A DNA stretch of 64,000 nt from Silene conica (taxonomy: Eukaryota > Streptophyta > Magnoliopsida > Caryophyllales > Caryophyllaceae): assembly GCA_029255685.2 (NCBI GenBank), contig CM055312.2, positions 1,760,649 through 1,824,648 of the forward strand. Reading direction: 5' to 3'. The stretch's first letter is position 1, and each line of letters opens with the position of its first letter. The notes under the pieces were generated by a model, which was not told the origin of the DNA, ran no database searches, and was given only the letters and a program-made list of their open reading frames with translations. This document shows positions 20,992 to 32,740 of this stretch, piece after piece. The position numbers and the translations under genes are program-made.

Positions 20992-21662
20992 ATTATTATT
21001 ATTATTATTGTTATTGTTGTTGTTGTTGTATGTTATTATTATTGATAAAAAATTAGTCTAAAACACAAGGTAGTTTAAAATATTTTCAACTTTATATATA
21101 ATGGTTTGTTCATAGTTGATACATTATACTACAATTACATTACGATAAAAATAATTTACTATTACAATTTTCTCTAACCATTTATTTTCTCTAACAATGG
21201 TGATGAAGAAACTGATTAATGGGAGAGTGACAATTGGTGAGGGCGAGGGCGTCGTATGATGAGTTGTTTTTTGGCATTAATGAGGATGATAGTTTGGCAT
21301 TAATTATAGAGTAAAAGACGGGTAAATTATTAATGCGTTTTTTTTATAGATGACGTGTATCGAATAATTAAAGCGAAATGTTTGTATCGGTTGTTAAAAA
21401 TAAGACTCCGTATATAACTTTTCTTAATTGAGTTGATATGAACTGAACTTATAGGAACTGAACTGAACTGAACTGAACTTATAGGAACTGAACTGAACTG
21501 AACTGAAAGAACTGAACTGAACTTATAGGAACTGAACTGAACTGAACTTATAGGATCTGAACTGAACTGAACTTATAGGAACTGAACTGAACTGAACTGA
21601 ACTTATAGGATTTGAAGTGAACTTAATTTAAGTGACTTGGAGTCCAAAAGAACAGGGCCTAA
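20546..21662. mobile_element. PIF/Harbinger-like element filled with GAACT arrays
   Basis: The element spans 20549-21659 and ends in a 16-bp inverted repeat, GGCCCTGTTCTTTTGG, flanked by TAA on both sides. A 3-bp TAA/TTA duplication with GGCCCTGTT-type ends is typical of PIF/Harbinger and Tourist-like elements. The two subterminal zones (20577-20860 and 21440-21640) are arrays of GAACT units phrased by ACTTATAGGA. The centre has TTG/TTA microsatellites (20883-21030). No transposase is coded. It sits directly beside the outer LTR-like remnant. Confidence 0.8.
20883..21030. repeat. TTG/TTA trinucleotide microsatellite
   Basis: Uninterrupted blocks of TTG alternate with TTA blocks inside the Harbinger-like element. 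Confidence 0.9.
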
Positions 21663-23824
21663 ACCCCATCATGACATCTTTCCCAAATCTTTTCCATGCG
21701 ATCGATCATCGACTTACAAAAGAAATAAACAAACCGAGTGTACCATCTTAGAAAATATATGTTCCTGGGTAATTTATATATTCTAATTAATTGAATAAAT
21801 CTAGAGAACCTAGAAAATGCAACAATATTTATAATTGTATAAACTATACTCATTATAGATAAGGAATAAACCAAAAACTAAAGTATTTTGTATGTAGTGT
21901 CAAAATGCCAAAGGTTATGAGTAGGGCTGCAAATCATTTCAGTCGGCTTGTAGAGCCCTTGAAATCGTTTGGTCAAAGCTCAACTCGAAGTTGATGAAAA
22001 TTGATTTCAAGTCGATATCGAGTTGAGGTGCGTGGACCAAATCCTAACTTGGTTTTATAGCTGCTTTACGCTCATTTTTCATTTTACAATGTATTTGTTT
22101 TTAATAAAATGTTATCTAATATTAATATCTATATGATTATATTTTTATTAAAGAAAATAACGATTTTACCGTACTTTAGCTGGAGTCGATTCCCAACTTT
22201 TAACTTTTAAAACTTGGTAAATTTCGAACCAATTTTAAGCTCGAGCTTAAATTTTCGAGCCGTAAATGAGCTCAACCTTAAATCGGCTTGGTTGTTAACC
22301 ATAATTATCAAGGGCACTCACCAATAGTTTGTATATATACAAGTATTACTCTATACGTACTTATTGTGGAATTCTTTCATACATATGCATACTCCGTACA
22401 CGAGTACTCCAAACAATTCAGACCACAGAATTTCATTCCAGAATTCTTTTATAGTGGACACACAAACATAAAGCATAATTTGTTTAGGCCGGATTAATTG
22501 GGGGTTATGAACTTGGATAATAAATGATTTTTTTCAGTTAACTGTCTTGTGTCATAAGAAGGAATTTTAGTTCGAGTTGGCTTCGTTGTTGTTAACTAAA
22601 TATCGGATTAATTTCAGCATAAACAGATTGTAACGGTAAATTGTAAATGAAAAATTTTAACAGGAGATTTGATTAATATATTATAATTAGCAGAATTAAT
22701 TTGAATATTTGGTAACTAGTAAATTACAATTCGTAAATTGTTACTTTTCTTTGTAAAATGCAGTAAAATTTTATAGTTTAGAATATGCTTATTAATTGGT
22801 TAATATATCATTTACCAAACGCTTACTTATATTATTTGAGTTCGGATTTGTCCGTGTTCACATGTTGTTCAAGAACCACATTCAAAGAATCCAAAGTATG
22901 GACCAAAAATATAAAAGTTAGCTTTAACGACCTCAAGACATTTTTCATCCACTCCCGTTAATCCCCACAAGGCCACAAGAATTCGTACCCTAGGCAACGT
23001 AATTAAATAATACTTTGTACTTTGTATACCCAAGTCGATCATTATCATACAAAAAATTGTCATCACAATCCCGTCAACACGTTTTTTTAGGGTTAAGACC
23101 GAAAAATCTTAACTCCCTTTTCGTTTGATCCGAATCTGAAATAACCCGTTAATTACAGTTGAAACCCGACACGTCTTGCAAAAAATAAATCAACAATTTT
23201 ATTAAAATAATAATATATTATATTTAAAATAATAATTAAAAATATAGTGGTTTTAGTATTTTAAATTTCAAAAAACAATTATAAAATCTAATATATATAA
23301 TTTTTATAACCTTTATAATAAAGTAGAGTAATTATTAAAATAACTTAGTTTTTATAATTATTTCAATAAAATAATTTAAACCTTTTTAATATGATTAAAA
23401 TGTTAATATGAAAGATACTTTATTTATTTTTTTTAAAAATCAATTTTAGAAAATGGTAAATATAAGGCTTTGAAAATTGTTTTTAAAACCCGTATTATTT
23501 AAGTAACTAAGCCTTATTATTCTTATATTTATTGACTTAATTACTCTTATTACATTATATATTTTTTTAATACGGAGTACTCTTTAAGTTATTAACAAAA
23601 AATAGTACTCCCTCCTATTTTACCTAAAAATCTTATTTTAATATATGGGTAAAGTATTTTAATAAAATGAGACTTTTATGTAGAATATGAGAGAGTATTA
23701 CAAAAGTCGAATATACAATTTTCGTCATAAGGGAAAAATTATGATATATTTAATAAATCTATCTCTGATACAATTTCAAAAACCATATTGGATTATATGG
23801 TTTTCCACATCCCTATCTTTAATC
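21663..23824. other. Gene-free AT-rich stretch
   Basis: No gene seen. At 21925 TAGGGCTGCAAA may be the left end of a hAT-like element, and the body up to about 22290 has GAGCTC/TCGAGC words like the element at 58009, but the right end is missing. TACTCCGTA occurs at 22390 and 23571 (reverse). A lone Stowaway-like end TACTCCCTCC lies at 23606. Confidence 0.4.
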
Positions 23825-24205
23825 AGTAAGTCTTGCGTAAGACGAGTATTATCCCTCTTAAACTTAACAACGGTCAAATACTACCAAGTGAGTATAATAA
23901 AGACAAAAAAAATACCACGTTCTAGGTGACAACGGACAAGTAGAGTGATTTGGTATGTATTTTACCTGTAGAATGAGAATTTGTCATTTTCAGTACCACA
24001 TTCTTCTACTTTAAATCAGCAGGTCTTGCTTGTGACGGGCTAATCCCCTCACAAGCTTGTGACCTCTCACAAAAAGGGAGAGGGGACAAGGCATCCATTA
24101 TATGCTTTTTCACTCATCCCTCATGAGTATTTTTTGAAAAAAAACAGTATCCGTTACAAGCTTATGACGGATACCGCCGTCACAATCAGGAATTCGTGAT
24201 TTTAA
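23825..24205. repeat. Two adjacent GACGG-type MITE copies
   Basis: The first (23825-23990) runs from 'AAGTCTTGCGTAAGACG' to 'GAATGAGAATTTGTCA'. The second (24005-24205) runs from 'CAGGTCTTGCTTGTGACGG' to 'GACGGATACCGCCGTCACAA' and 'AATTCGTGATTTT'. Both have the family's GTGACGG/CCGTCAC ends. Confidence 0.55.
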
Positions 24206-26573
24206 ATATCCGTTAACTAGTTTAGTACCCGTGCAAAAGTGCACGGACATATGTAGATAATATTTGTAATTAAGTTTTAAACCCGTATAATATAACATGG
24301 TATTAGTTGAAATGTAAAACTTTTTCCATAAACGATATTACATAGAAATATGTATCCCAAAATCAACCTTAATGAATGGCACGATGTAATTACAAATAGA
24401 AAAAAATTATTACTTACTCCATTGCTAATTAGCTAATTTTCATAGTTTAGAGCAAATGATTTTTTCTAATCATAATAATAATCAAAATATTTAAATAATT
24501 ATTTTTTTATTACAACAATATCTTCATTAAAAGATACTCGCTTATCGCGTATGGATTATAAACGAATTTTATTAGTTGGGTAGCATGTATTAGCTACATT
24601 ACATCAAAGCTAAAAAGTTCGGAAAATTTATGATTAGTTTTCACAAAATACTAAAAATTTTTTTAAAAAAAATTAGAAACTTTTCTTGACTCGTATTCTA
24701 AACATAAACCGACCCATAACCCGTATGAGTCGACCCGTATTTTAGACCGACCTGTTTGACAGGTCTATGCATAATACATCCACCATCAAATAACTACTTC
24801 AAGTCCATTAATTAACTTTCATCTTAAGATAGAAATTAGAATACATAAATTGTGGAGTACAAATGTATAAACCATGTCCGTTCTCGTAAATTAATTGATT
24901 TTGAGAGCACATAAAATTATGTTATTGTCAATACGATATAGTATTATATATCCATGATGAGTTTGGTACGTCATACATTCAGTTTTTACCTGTAAACTTA
25001 TTCCTAATTCTGGGTCTAAAACAAAACCTTGGCTAAACAGGCACATAATCGTGATGGCCTAGCCGCGTACGGGACAAAGTAACCCTATGTTTATTCATAA
25101 CTATCTTAATTCACTTATCTAACTGGGATTGCAGGTCATCTTTCCACTGCTTATATTTTTGACATCTTTCAAACTTATTTTTTTTGTAAATAAATATGGT
25201 GTTTGCTATGTATTGTCAAGTATTAGTCAAATATAGACTATTTTTTATACATCTGATATTTTATGTAAAATGCGATACTTTTTACGCAAAACTATTATTA
25301 TTTTAACAGCCCTTAATATATCATAAAGTACGAAAAATTAAATTATCATTCGATATATTTTGTAATAGTCTATACTTTTTATGTGAAATAAATTTTTAAA
25401 TACAAATCTAATTTGAGTAGAGATATAATATATTTTACAAAATAATTTATATATGCACGCATCATTTGGTATTTACAAAGATATATTTATTTATTAATAC
25501 ATTAACATGAGTATTTGATAGAATTGGGTTATTATATCTTAAATGTGGGATTTAAATTTTTAACTTTGCTCTATAACATTTCTTATAAAATATATAGATA
25601 ATTATATTAAAAGTCCATATATTTAACCGTCAGGCAATATCTTAAATGTGGGATATAAATATTTAACTTTGCTCTATAACAGTTCTTAGTAATTATATTA
25701 AGAGTCCATATACATTAACATGAACAAATACTCTTAATATAATGTTAAATATATGGACTTTTAATATAATGTTAAATACTTCCTCCGATTTTTTGTGTTG
25801 TTCCCTTTTCATTTTGACACAAGAAATAAGGGAATCAATTTGGACCACACAATACATATGACCCACACGAAATTGATTTTGGACCACTCAATGTTGTCCA
25901 AAAGAGGAAATAGGGAACATAAATGTTATTAGACCAAAATGGAAAGAGGAACAACACAGAAAATCGGAGGGAGTATATTTTATCAGTCAGATAACATAAT
26001 TTAAAATATATAATTAAGATGTAATACTTTTACTTTGCACCTTCTTAATTTTACTATACAAAATTTCTTTTGGTGTTCATTTTATAGAATATATATCCTT
26101 TAAATGCTAATATGTAATACCTATGTGAGAAAAATGTATAGATGAAATGTTAACAAAATATATTCCTGTGCAACTTTGTAAACTAATAAAGTTGATTATT
26201 AATTTTATGAGTATATAAAATTCTTAATATAAATCTCCATGTGAGTAGAGATGAGCAATACATTTATATACGGAAAGATATTGTCAAATAAATAATACAA
26301 TAAGAGGGTAACTTGGGTAAGTTTTTCATGTAATATAAATTAAACATGGTAGATAAATCTTTTAAGACGATAGTGTACATATACATATTACTCAAATAAA
26401 GATACGCAGTATAAATTTTAGTATTTTAAGATTTGAGCGGGAAAATTTTTAACGTGAAAACGACACGTGTCCATCCTAATGCGTAGCGGTTCTTCTTTTA
26501 TACTTATATATAGATAGATAACTTTGTGTGTTATTTAGCTCTAAACGCTACGTAGCATAGCCATTACTTTTTG
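24206..26573. other. AT-rich repeats with a GTGCAC palindrome and a short tandem duplication
   Basis: No gene seen. At 24229-24246 CCGTGCAAAAGTGCACGG is palindromic. A ~100-bp tandem duplication ('CTTAAATGTGGGAT...', 'TTTAACTTTGCTCTATAAC') spans about 25532-25720. 'TTTGACAGGTCTA' at about 24755 resembles the end of the repeat at 47677. Confidence 0.45.
25777..25975. mobile_element. Stowaway-like MITE
   Basis: The element is 25779-25973 (195 bp) with TA on both sides. The left end CTTCCTCCGATTTTTTGTGT and the reverse complement of the right end CTCCCTCCGATTTTCTGTGT match in 18 of 20 bases. TA duplications and CTCCCTCCG ends fit Tc1/mariner-derived Stowaway elements. Confidence 0.8.
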
Positions 26574-26775
26574 TTTGACACAAATTCTTATTTGCAACGG
26601 CACTATCCGTCGCAAGCTTGTGACGGATACCGTTTCCTCTCACACAATACCCACTTTTTCTCTCTCTCCAACACTATTCATGTGGTCCCATTTCTCCACT
26701 AACTCATTTTCTATCCATTTTATCTCACAAAATATCCGTCACAAATAACGACCCGTCGCAAGCAAAACTTACTAG
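26574..26775. repeat. GACGG-type MITE
   Basis: It runs from ACACAAATTCTTATTTGCAA to GACCCGTCGCAAGC, with CTATCCGTCGCAAGCTTGTG inside the left arm and ATATCCGTCACAAATAACG on the right. The copy at 42777-42975 is the same type in the opposite orientation. Confidence 0.65.
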
Positions 26776-26871
26776 TTTGTTGATAATGACCAATGAGTAT
26801 TGCCGTACTGGTGCCTGACTGGTAGCGTAGTACGGAGTATATCTTTGTTTGATCACAAACTAGTCTTAAAC

Positions 26872-26888
26872 CCGTGCAAATTGCACGG
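26872..26888. repeat. CCGTGCAA-A-TTGCACGG palindrome
   Basis: A perfect 8-bp-arm palindrome follows ACTAGTCTTAAAC. A near copy sits at 24229-24246 in the same context (ACTAGTTTAGTAC), so it marks the start of a dispersed repeat family whose body I cannot delimit. Confidence 0.55.
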
Positions 26889-27007
26889 ATATGTTAAATT
26901 TAAATATGTTATTAAAAAGAGTGAAAAAAGAGTGATTAATTTTTCTATAAAGTTATGATTGAAATTTGAATTTAGTTATGAATTTTAGTTGCAATAAGAT
27001 ATTGTAA

Positions 27008-28042
27008 TAAAAATAAGGAAATATGACAAATAACTACCTAATAAATCTAAAATTTTACATCTTACTACCTAATATAATTAATTTTGCAACTAACTACCTA
27101 AAATCACACAATGTTAATCAGTTTGCTACCTTTTTTGACGGAAACCGAACTTAAGTTAGTTTTAAATGTTCGGGTTAAGTTAAATGATCATCTTACCCTT
27201 CCTTTAATAAACCTATTCCCTGCTAAAATTTTACCCATCCCTCTCCTTCCCCTATAAAAGCTCACGGTAAAGTAATTATTCCTGCCGCCATTTTTATACA
27301 TCAAAAATTCCATGAACATGCCTAATTTGCAGCACTAGAGGGAGGTAATCTTCTGTTGTCTTCTCAAATTGAATCAAGTAAGCATTTTTTTCATTTTATT
27401 TTCAGTATAAAACCCTTCTCTGATTTGATTTTTTTCATTTTATTTTCACTCTTTACTGCCCGGTATGGTAAGGGTGACGGATACTTTGTCATCGCTCGCG
27501 GTCAAGTACTGGCCATATCGTTCATCTTTCAGTTCCATTACTATTTAGCTGAAGTACAATGAAATTGGATTGCAAATAAAAATCAATGAAGGACGCCCGC
27601 TGCTACTACTATTTACCTGAAGTACAATGAAGGACGCCGATATTACGTAAATTGGATTGCAAATAAAAATCAAATTAGAAAGCTGACATAAATTGGTGTT
27701 ACGTGGATTGCAAATAAAATTGAACGAAAGAAACCCTTCCCTAATTTGATTATTTTTTATAAAATTTGAAATTAAGCATCGGTATTACGTTTTTTTTTGT
27801 GTTAAAGGTGTTTTAATGGAGAGAGGGGGGAGGGCAATTTAGGTATTAAATTAGGTTTTAAATTTAAACGGGACGAAATAAACTGATTTCCGTCATTTTT
27901 TAGCAATTTCCGTCATTTTGGTAGTAATCGTGTCAGTTTTTTCACTTATTAGGTTGTTATTTGAAGAATTGAATATATTAGGTAGTAAGATGTAAAATTT
28001 TAAACTTATTAGGTAGTAATATGCTAAATAGCCTAAAAATAA
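27008..28042. mobile_element. Mutator-like non-autonomous element with 9-bp duplication
   Basis: The element spans 27017-28033 (1,017 bp). TAAAAATAA flanks it at 27008-27016 and 28034-28042. The terminal arms match over about 80 bp, with shared words ACTACCTAATAA and AAAATTTTACATCTTACTAC. Long arms plus a 9-bp duplication fit Mutator-like elements. A 68-codon open frame inside (27356-27562) has no recognised domain. The duplication is AT-rich, so chance agreement is possible, but it abuts both arm ends exactly. Confidence 0.7.
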
Positions 28043-28697
28043 TGTTATTTGAAAAAAAAAAAACATGTTTATACTCCATAACATACTTAAATGAGGCAAT
28101 TACTTGGAATATAAATCAGGTACCGCAAATTAATTTTAGCTTTGCTAATCTAATTTGAGCTTTAAAAAATTTTATTGCTAAAGCAAGTAGGAGAGATACG
28201 TATTTTAACCAACAAAAAAAAGATGTCGTGAAAAGATGCAAGAATTTCCCCTCCCGAAGGCACTGAAAATCATCCGTATTTTAACCCGTCACTCTTAATA
28301 ATCCGTATTTTAACCCGTCACTCTTAATAGATGTTATGAGTTTCTTGACATGGTTACAATAACGATATTTTGAACCGTATTTTAACCCGTCGCTCTTAAT
28401 AATCCGAATTTTTACGCGTGATCCTTAAAAATGATATGTATGGTATTTTACCCTTGACCTTTGAGATGCATTTTCACTGCTAGCGTGATACTCTATAGTA
28501 TAAGCCCAAACTCCAGTGAAAAAGTTCTTATATTGTTTAAGTTAAATTTTCTACTTATTTAATACAATTTAATGTAATTTGTGTAATAACTCTTAATTTA
28601 TTTTGAAGGTCTAAAATAAAAATGTAAACAACTTCCTTTAAAAATAAAATACAATTTAATGTATTGTCGTATTATCTCATAAGTTTTTCTTTAAATT
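28043..28697. other. AT-rich intergenic
   Basis: 'ATCCGTATTTTAACCCGTCA' type words occur three times around 28273-28400 as a short local repeat (CCGTATTTTAACCCGTC + CTCTTAATA). No gene seen. Confidence 0.4.
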
Positions 28698-28895
28698 TTA
28701 TTAAAAAATTAGCAAGTCTCTCTTGTGACGGACATATCCGGCACAAGTTTGTGACGGGTCAAATATTACCCATGTGAGTAGATAAGATAAATCAGATTGC
28801 TACTATTTACTTTCGTCTTATCTACCCAACATAGCTAATACTTGATCGATCGTAACTTTGCGACAGATATACCGTCACATATGAGAATTTATATT
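28698..28895. repeat. GACGG-type MITE
   Basis: The left arm 'CTCTTGTGACGGACATATCC' and the right arm 'GATATACCGTCACATATGAG' mirror each other, with AGATAAGATA/TCTTATCTACC inside. Confidence 0.6.
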
Positions 28896-29600
28896 AGAAA
28901 ATTGATCTCTTAACTACATGTGAAATTTTATAATGCAAATCCATCTGAGTTATGGATTGAAAAAAATGTTTGTATCTATTATTTTTTTTAAACGCTACAT
29001 GTAACTCACATAACCTTACTTATATTATGACCCTACCCATCTAACTGATATGAGACGATAGTTATATAGTCAATGGTAACACTAACATAATTCAAGTGCA
29101 TTAGAACAAAAAAATAAGTGCATTATTTTTTTCGTTTTAAGTCATTATCGTTACAGATTATTGAGTATGATATTTTTTATATCATAATCATATTAACACA
29201 CCGAATTTGTTATGATTATTATACCTCGTATTAATCAAACTACTGCATGAGCGATGCACACTAATGATTTGTTTATTAAATTGTTTCTTCTCTAAAAAAA
29301 AATACAATGCCAGATCATGGTAGGCCTTCATTTCCAGGAAAAAAATAAAGAAAAAAAGTTGCAATTAATCACAGGCTGACACGTCAGCTCTGTGGTTGTT
29401 GCTTTTATAAATAAGATTCTCAATCCATAGCATACACGTTAAAGAGGATTTTTTTATTGGATATACTATTTTTTTTTGTCACATTTTTTAATTTCTCATC
29501 CTCTTACTCCTTTTCCCCCACATCAAAGGAGGCTTACTTCCTCTCCTCTCTACATTTTAAATAGGATCCCTGCACAATATTTCACTCTTATATAATTATA
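28896..29600. other. AT-rich intergenic
   Basis: No gene or clear element seen. Confidence 0.4.
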
Positions 29601-29901
29601 TACTCCCTCCTATTCAACATAATCTTCCCTATTTGGGGAAGACACAAAGAATAAGGAGGAGATTATTATATGGGAAAGTATTGGTGTGGGGTTGAGTAAT
29701 TGGAGAGAGGGTATTTATTGTGGAGTAATTGTTGTGAGTAAGGTGATTAAAATAAGTATAAAGTATGAGTATGGTGGGGTATTGTGGTGGGGTGAGGTGA
29801 TTAAAATATGTATAAAAACTTTACCTAAAAAGAAAATAGGGAAGATATTGTGAATTGATGAAAAAGGAAAGAGGGAAGGTTATTATGAATACGAGGGAGT
29901 A
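29601..29901. mobile_element. Stowaway-like MITE
   Basis: The element is 29603-29899 with TA on both sides. The left end CTCCCTCCTATTCAACATAA and the reverse complement of the right end CTCCCTCGTATTCATAATAA agree in 17 of 20 bases. Confidence 0.7.
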
Positions 29902-30350
29902 TGTCACAAGGCCAAGATAAGGACATCCTCCATTTATAGAGGATGTCTTCCTCTTAAAAGAGAATGTTAAGAGGATGTATCGACATTGAAGAGAACATCC
30001 TCCTAGCACTCTCTTTCATCTAAGAGGATAATAAATCCTCTTCAATGTGGATGCTCTTACTCCCATCTAAACTAAAGGTAGTAGGAATACAGTTGGTCTT
30101 TTTTCACACGGTAATTTTGGTCTAAAACTACAAGACGAGATTTTGTAACCATTTTACAGCCAAACGTGACAATTATTGACAAACAAGTTATCATAAGCGG
30201 TAACATTGGTCACACCATTATGGTTACATTTAACTATAAAATGGTCACATATGGTCCGTTTGAAACTTTTGACCAAAAGTGACGGTTTAAAACAAGAATT
30301 TGTGATAGGAATATACCACTTGTGTGAATCGGAGGATGGAGTATAACATA

Positions 30351-30642
30351 TACTTCCTCCATTCAAATCCAACCTACACATATTCCATTTTAATTCATTT
30401 ATATCGATTCAACCTATCACTTTCCTAATAAAGCCAAGCAAATTACTAAATTATCCTTATAAACACCAATTATTTACACAAAATATCATTGAATGACCCA
30501 CTTCTAATCAACCATCACACATTTAAATTAATAAAAAAAAATATTATACACTTCTAATTGTACTTTAAATAATTTTTTAACATCTTTTTTCATATTTATA
30601 CAAAAAAATATATATACAGTTTGAATTTGAACAGAGTAAGTA
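30351..30642. mobile_element. Degraded Stowaway-like MITE
   Basis: TA flanks 30353-30640. The left end CTTCCTCCATTCAAATCCAA and the reverse complement of the right end CTTACTCTGTTCAAATTCAA match in 15 of 20 bases. Confidence 0.5.
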
Positions 30643-31010
30643 ATTGATGAGATCGATGAGATGGGTAAGGGGTACAAAGATGTTGTAATTTTCTCCGGAG
30701 CACATAATTTACACTTTACATACGTACATCAATTTTGCATGCAAGTTTTGACAACAAGCCTCAAAAAAAGAATTTACATTAATGGTAAACACAATTTCTT
30801 GTTTTAAATTAAGTGTATCCATTTGAAATAATAAGATGGTCAAATAGTTACGACTTTATATATAAGACAAAAATAAAATGCTTAGATATTAGCAAAAACT
30901 TATCTTATCTATGTGGGTATATTTGATCCGTTTTAATCTTAAATCGATTATATCTGTCTTAAAGAGAATTATTGTAAATGTAAACTTGGGTTAAACCTCA
31001 GCAACACTCT
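30643..31010. other. 3' flank of the WD40 gene with an old GACGG-type remnant
   Basis: Words such as 'GTTTTAATCTTAAATCG' and 'ATATCTGTCTTAAAGAGAAT' near 30930-30975 resemble the right half of a GACGG-type MITE. No gene seen. Confidence 0.35.
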
Positions 31011-32309
31011 TTAGCAATTAACTAACTCCCCCACAATGACTTCCCAAATTTTAATCTCTCCATCCAAGCTTCCACTACACACCCAAACCACCCCATCTAG
31101 TCCTCCTTCGGGCGGCCTCGTCATCGCCACCGACCTCACCGGTCGACTATGCCCTTCCAAAATACCTAAACAACGATAAAACCCACCGCGCCATCCACCC
31201 CAAATCCTAACCGTCCGATCAGCCGATCCACTTACAAACAAATCCCAATTACCAACCTCACTATTAATAACCTCATAATCCAATCTAATTAAGCAAAGTA
31301 TAGGACCATAATGCCCTTCTAATACTCCAATCTCGACCATCCGATCCTCCACGTCATCGATCCCCCAGACCGTAATGGCCCCATCACAACCACCCGATAA
31401 TAACACTTTTCCATCCTTACTTAACGCCAATGCATTCACACCCCTTGATTTATTCATCTCCATTACATCTACCAAAACATGTCTTTCCACTAAATTATTA
31501 TTATTATTATTATAAAAACTCGTGCAACTATTATTATTATTATTATTACTCGTGTTGTTACTTTTATTAGTACGATCCCATACTTTAATTTTCCCGTCAG
31601 CTGATCCAGTATAAACCCGTCCAGTAACAGAAACCGTTACAGCATTAATTGCATCGTCATGCGCTGTAACGGTTTCCAAACATTTAAAATCACTACCCCT
31701 CCAAATTTTCAAATTTTTATCCCACGAGACTGAGTATAAATAAACAACGCCGTTACTTTCACTCCACGCAAGGTCCGAAACGGCGTCGTAATGTTCAATC
31801 CATAACTTCTTTTTACCCCGTCTAACTTTCACATAGTTTTTACTCCAAACGAAACGACGCACTTTGTCCCGCAATGTAGGTAACGTACCAACAAAACGGT
31901 GTCGTTTCCAAGCTCTTATTTTACCGTCTTGGTGTGCGGTTAATAATACATTTGCATGGTTATAAAACAATATAGACTTAATAAACCCACCACCACCACC
32001 ACGGCTACCGCCACCTAGGGTTAAATCTTGACCGTTGGATGAGAATGCGTGGTTGTTGGTTAAAGACAAGGTGGTTAAATCAAAGACGTTGATTTTGTCC
32101 CCGGCCGCAACGTAAAGGAGGTTGTTATGGACCGTCATGCAGGTGATATGGTGGTGGTTTAGGGTTTTAAGAGTGGTTATACAATGGATTATTATTTCTT
32201 CATTATTTTTAAAATTATTATTAGAAGTTGAGGAAGAAGAGAAGGACGAAAAAGAAGAAAAGGAAGAGGATGAGGAAGATGAAGATGTGTTGGAGTTGTC
32301 TAAGGCCAT
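31011..32309 (-). CDS. JINGUBANG-like WD40 repeat protein
   Basis: A single intronless frame of 432 residues starts at ATG (32307-32309). The first ~30 residues are Ser/Asn-rich. Seven WD40-type repeats follow. Clear ones include 'LLTAHQDGKIRAW', 'LYSVSWDKNLKIW', 'VYTGSADGKIKVW', 'LLSGGCDGAITVW', 'FVSGSADRTVRIW' and 'VCSGSLDGEIKIW'. The stretch 'LPTLRDKVRRFVWSKNYVKV' followed by 'LWIEHYDAVSDLAW' is the typical insert of plant JINGUBANG-type proteins. In Arabidopsis the founding member restrains pollen germination in moist air; whether this gene does so is unknown. Asn tracts between repeats 4 and 5 come from an ATT microsatellite. A fragment of the last-but-one repeat recurs at 16540-16605. 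Confidence 0.88.
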   Translation of the reverse strand: MALDNSNTSSSSSSSSFSSFSSFSSSSTSNNNFKNNEEIIIHCITTLKTLNHHHITCMTVHNNLLYVAAGDKINVFDLTTLSLTNNHAFSSNGQDLTLGGGSRGGGGGFIKSILFYNHANVLLTAHQDGKIRAWKRHRFVGTLPTLRDKVRRFVWSKNYVKVRRGKKKLWIEHYDAVSDLAWSESNGVVYLYSVSWDKNLKIWRGSDFKCLETVTAHDDAINAVTVSVTGRVYTGSADGKIKVWDRTNKSNNTSNNNNNNSCTSFYNNNNNNLVERHVLVDVMEMNKSRGVNALALSKDGKVLLSGGCDGAITVWGIDDVEDRMVEIGVLEGHYGPILCLIRLDYEVINSEVGNWDLFVSGSADRTVRIWGGWRGGFYRCLGILEGHSRPVRSVAMTRPPEGGLDGVVWVCSGSLDGEIKIWEVIVGELVNC

Positions 32310-32395
32310 ATGTTGGAGAATATTACGATATATTGATACGATATTATTTTGATTACGGTATAATATAATATACCGTAATATTTTCCAACACCATA
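32308..32395. repeat. Nested palindrome at the WD40 gene start
   Basis: The outer arms are at 32311-32328 and 32373-32390 (TGTTGGAGAATATTACG against TGTTGGAAAATATTACG, one mismatch). An inner palindrome, TTACGGTATA...TATACCGTAA, is at 32353-32378. The structure abuts the ATG, so it should lie in the 5' UTR or core promoter. It may be a tiny MITE. Confidence 0.7.
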
Positions 32396-32535
32396 TAATA
32401 TATATGATTGTTGGCCTTAGTAAAGTGGACTAGCTACAGTTCTAATTAAGGTTTATATAGATACATGGATAGAGGTTGGAAAATTTGTAAGTACAATGTA
32501 GTTAGCAAAAAGATCTTCACTTTCCATTAACTGAA

Positions 32536-32740
32536 ATTATTGTTTGTGACCGGTATATTTGTCGTAAGTTTGCGATGGGTTTAGTATTATTAGCTAGGTG
32601 GGGGATATAAGACAAAAGCAGAGTGCGGAAGTAAGAAACTGTTTTGTCTTATCTATCTAAATGGTATTATTATACAAGTCATTATAAATTTATGACGGAT
32701 ATACCCATTGTAAGGCTTGCTGATTAACACAAATTGCATG
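32536..32740. repeat. GACGG-type MITE upstream of the WD40 gene
   Basis: 'TTTGTGACCGGTATATTTGT' on the left mirrors 'TTATGACGGATATACCCATT' on the right, with GATATAAGACAAAAG/CTGTTTTGTCTTATC around the centre. Confidence 0.55.
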
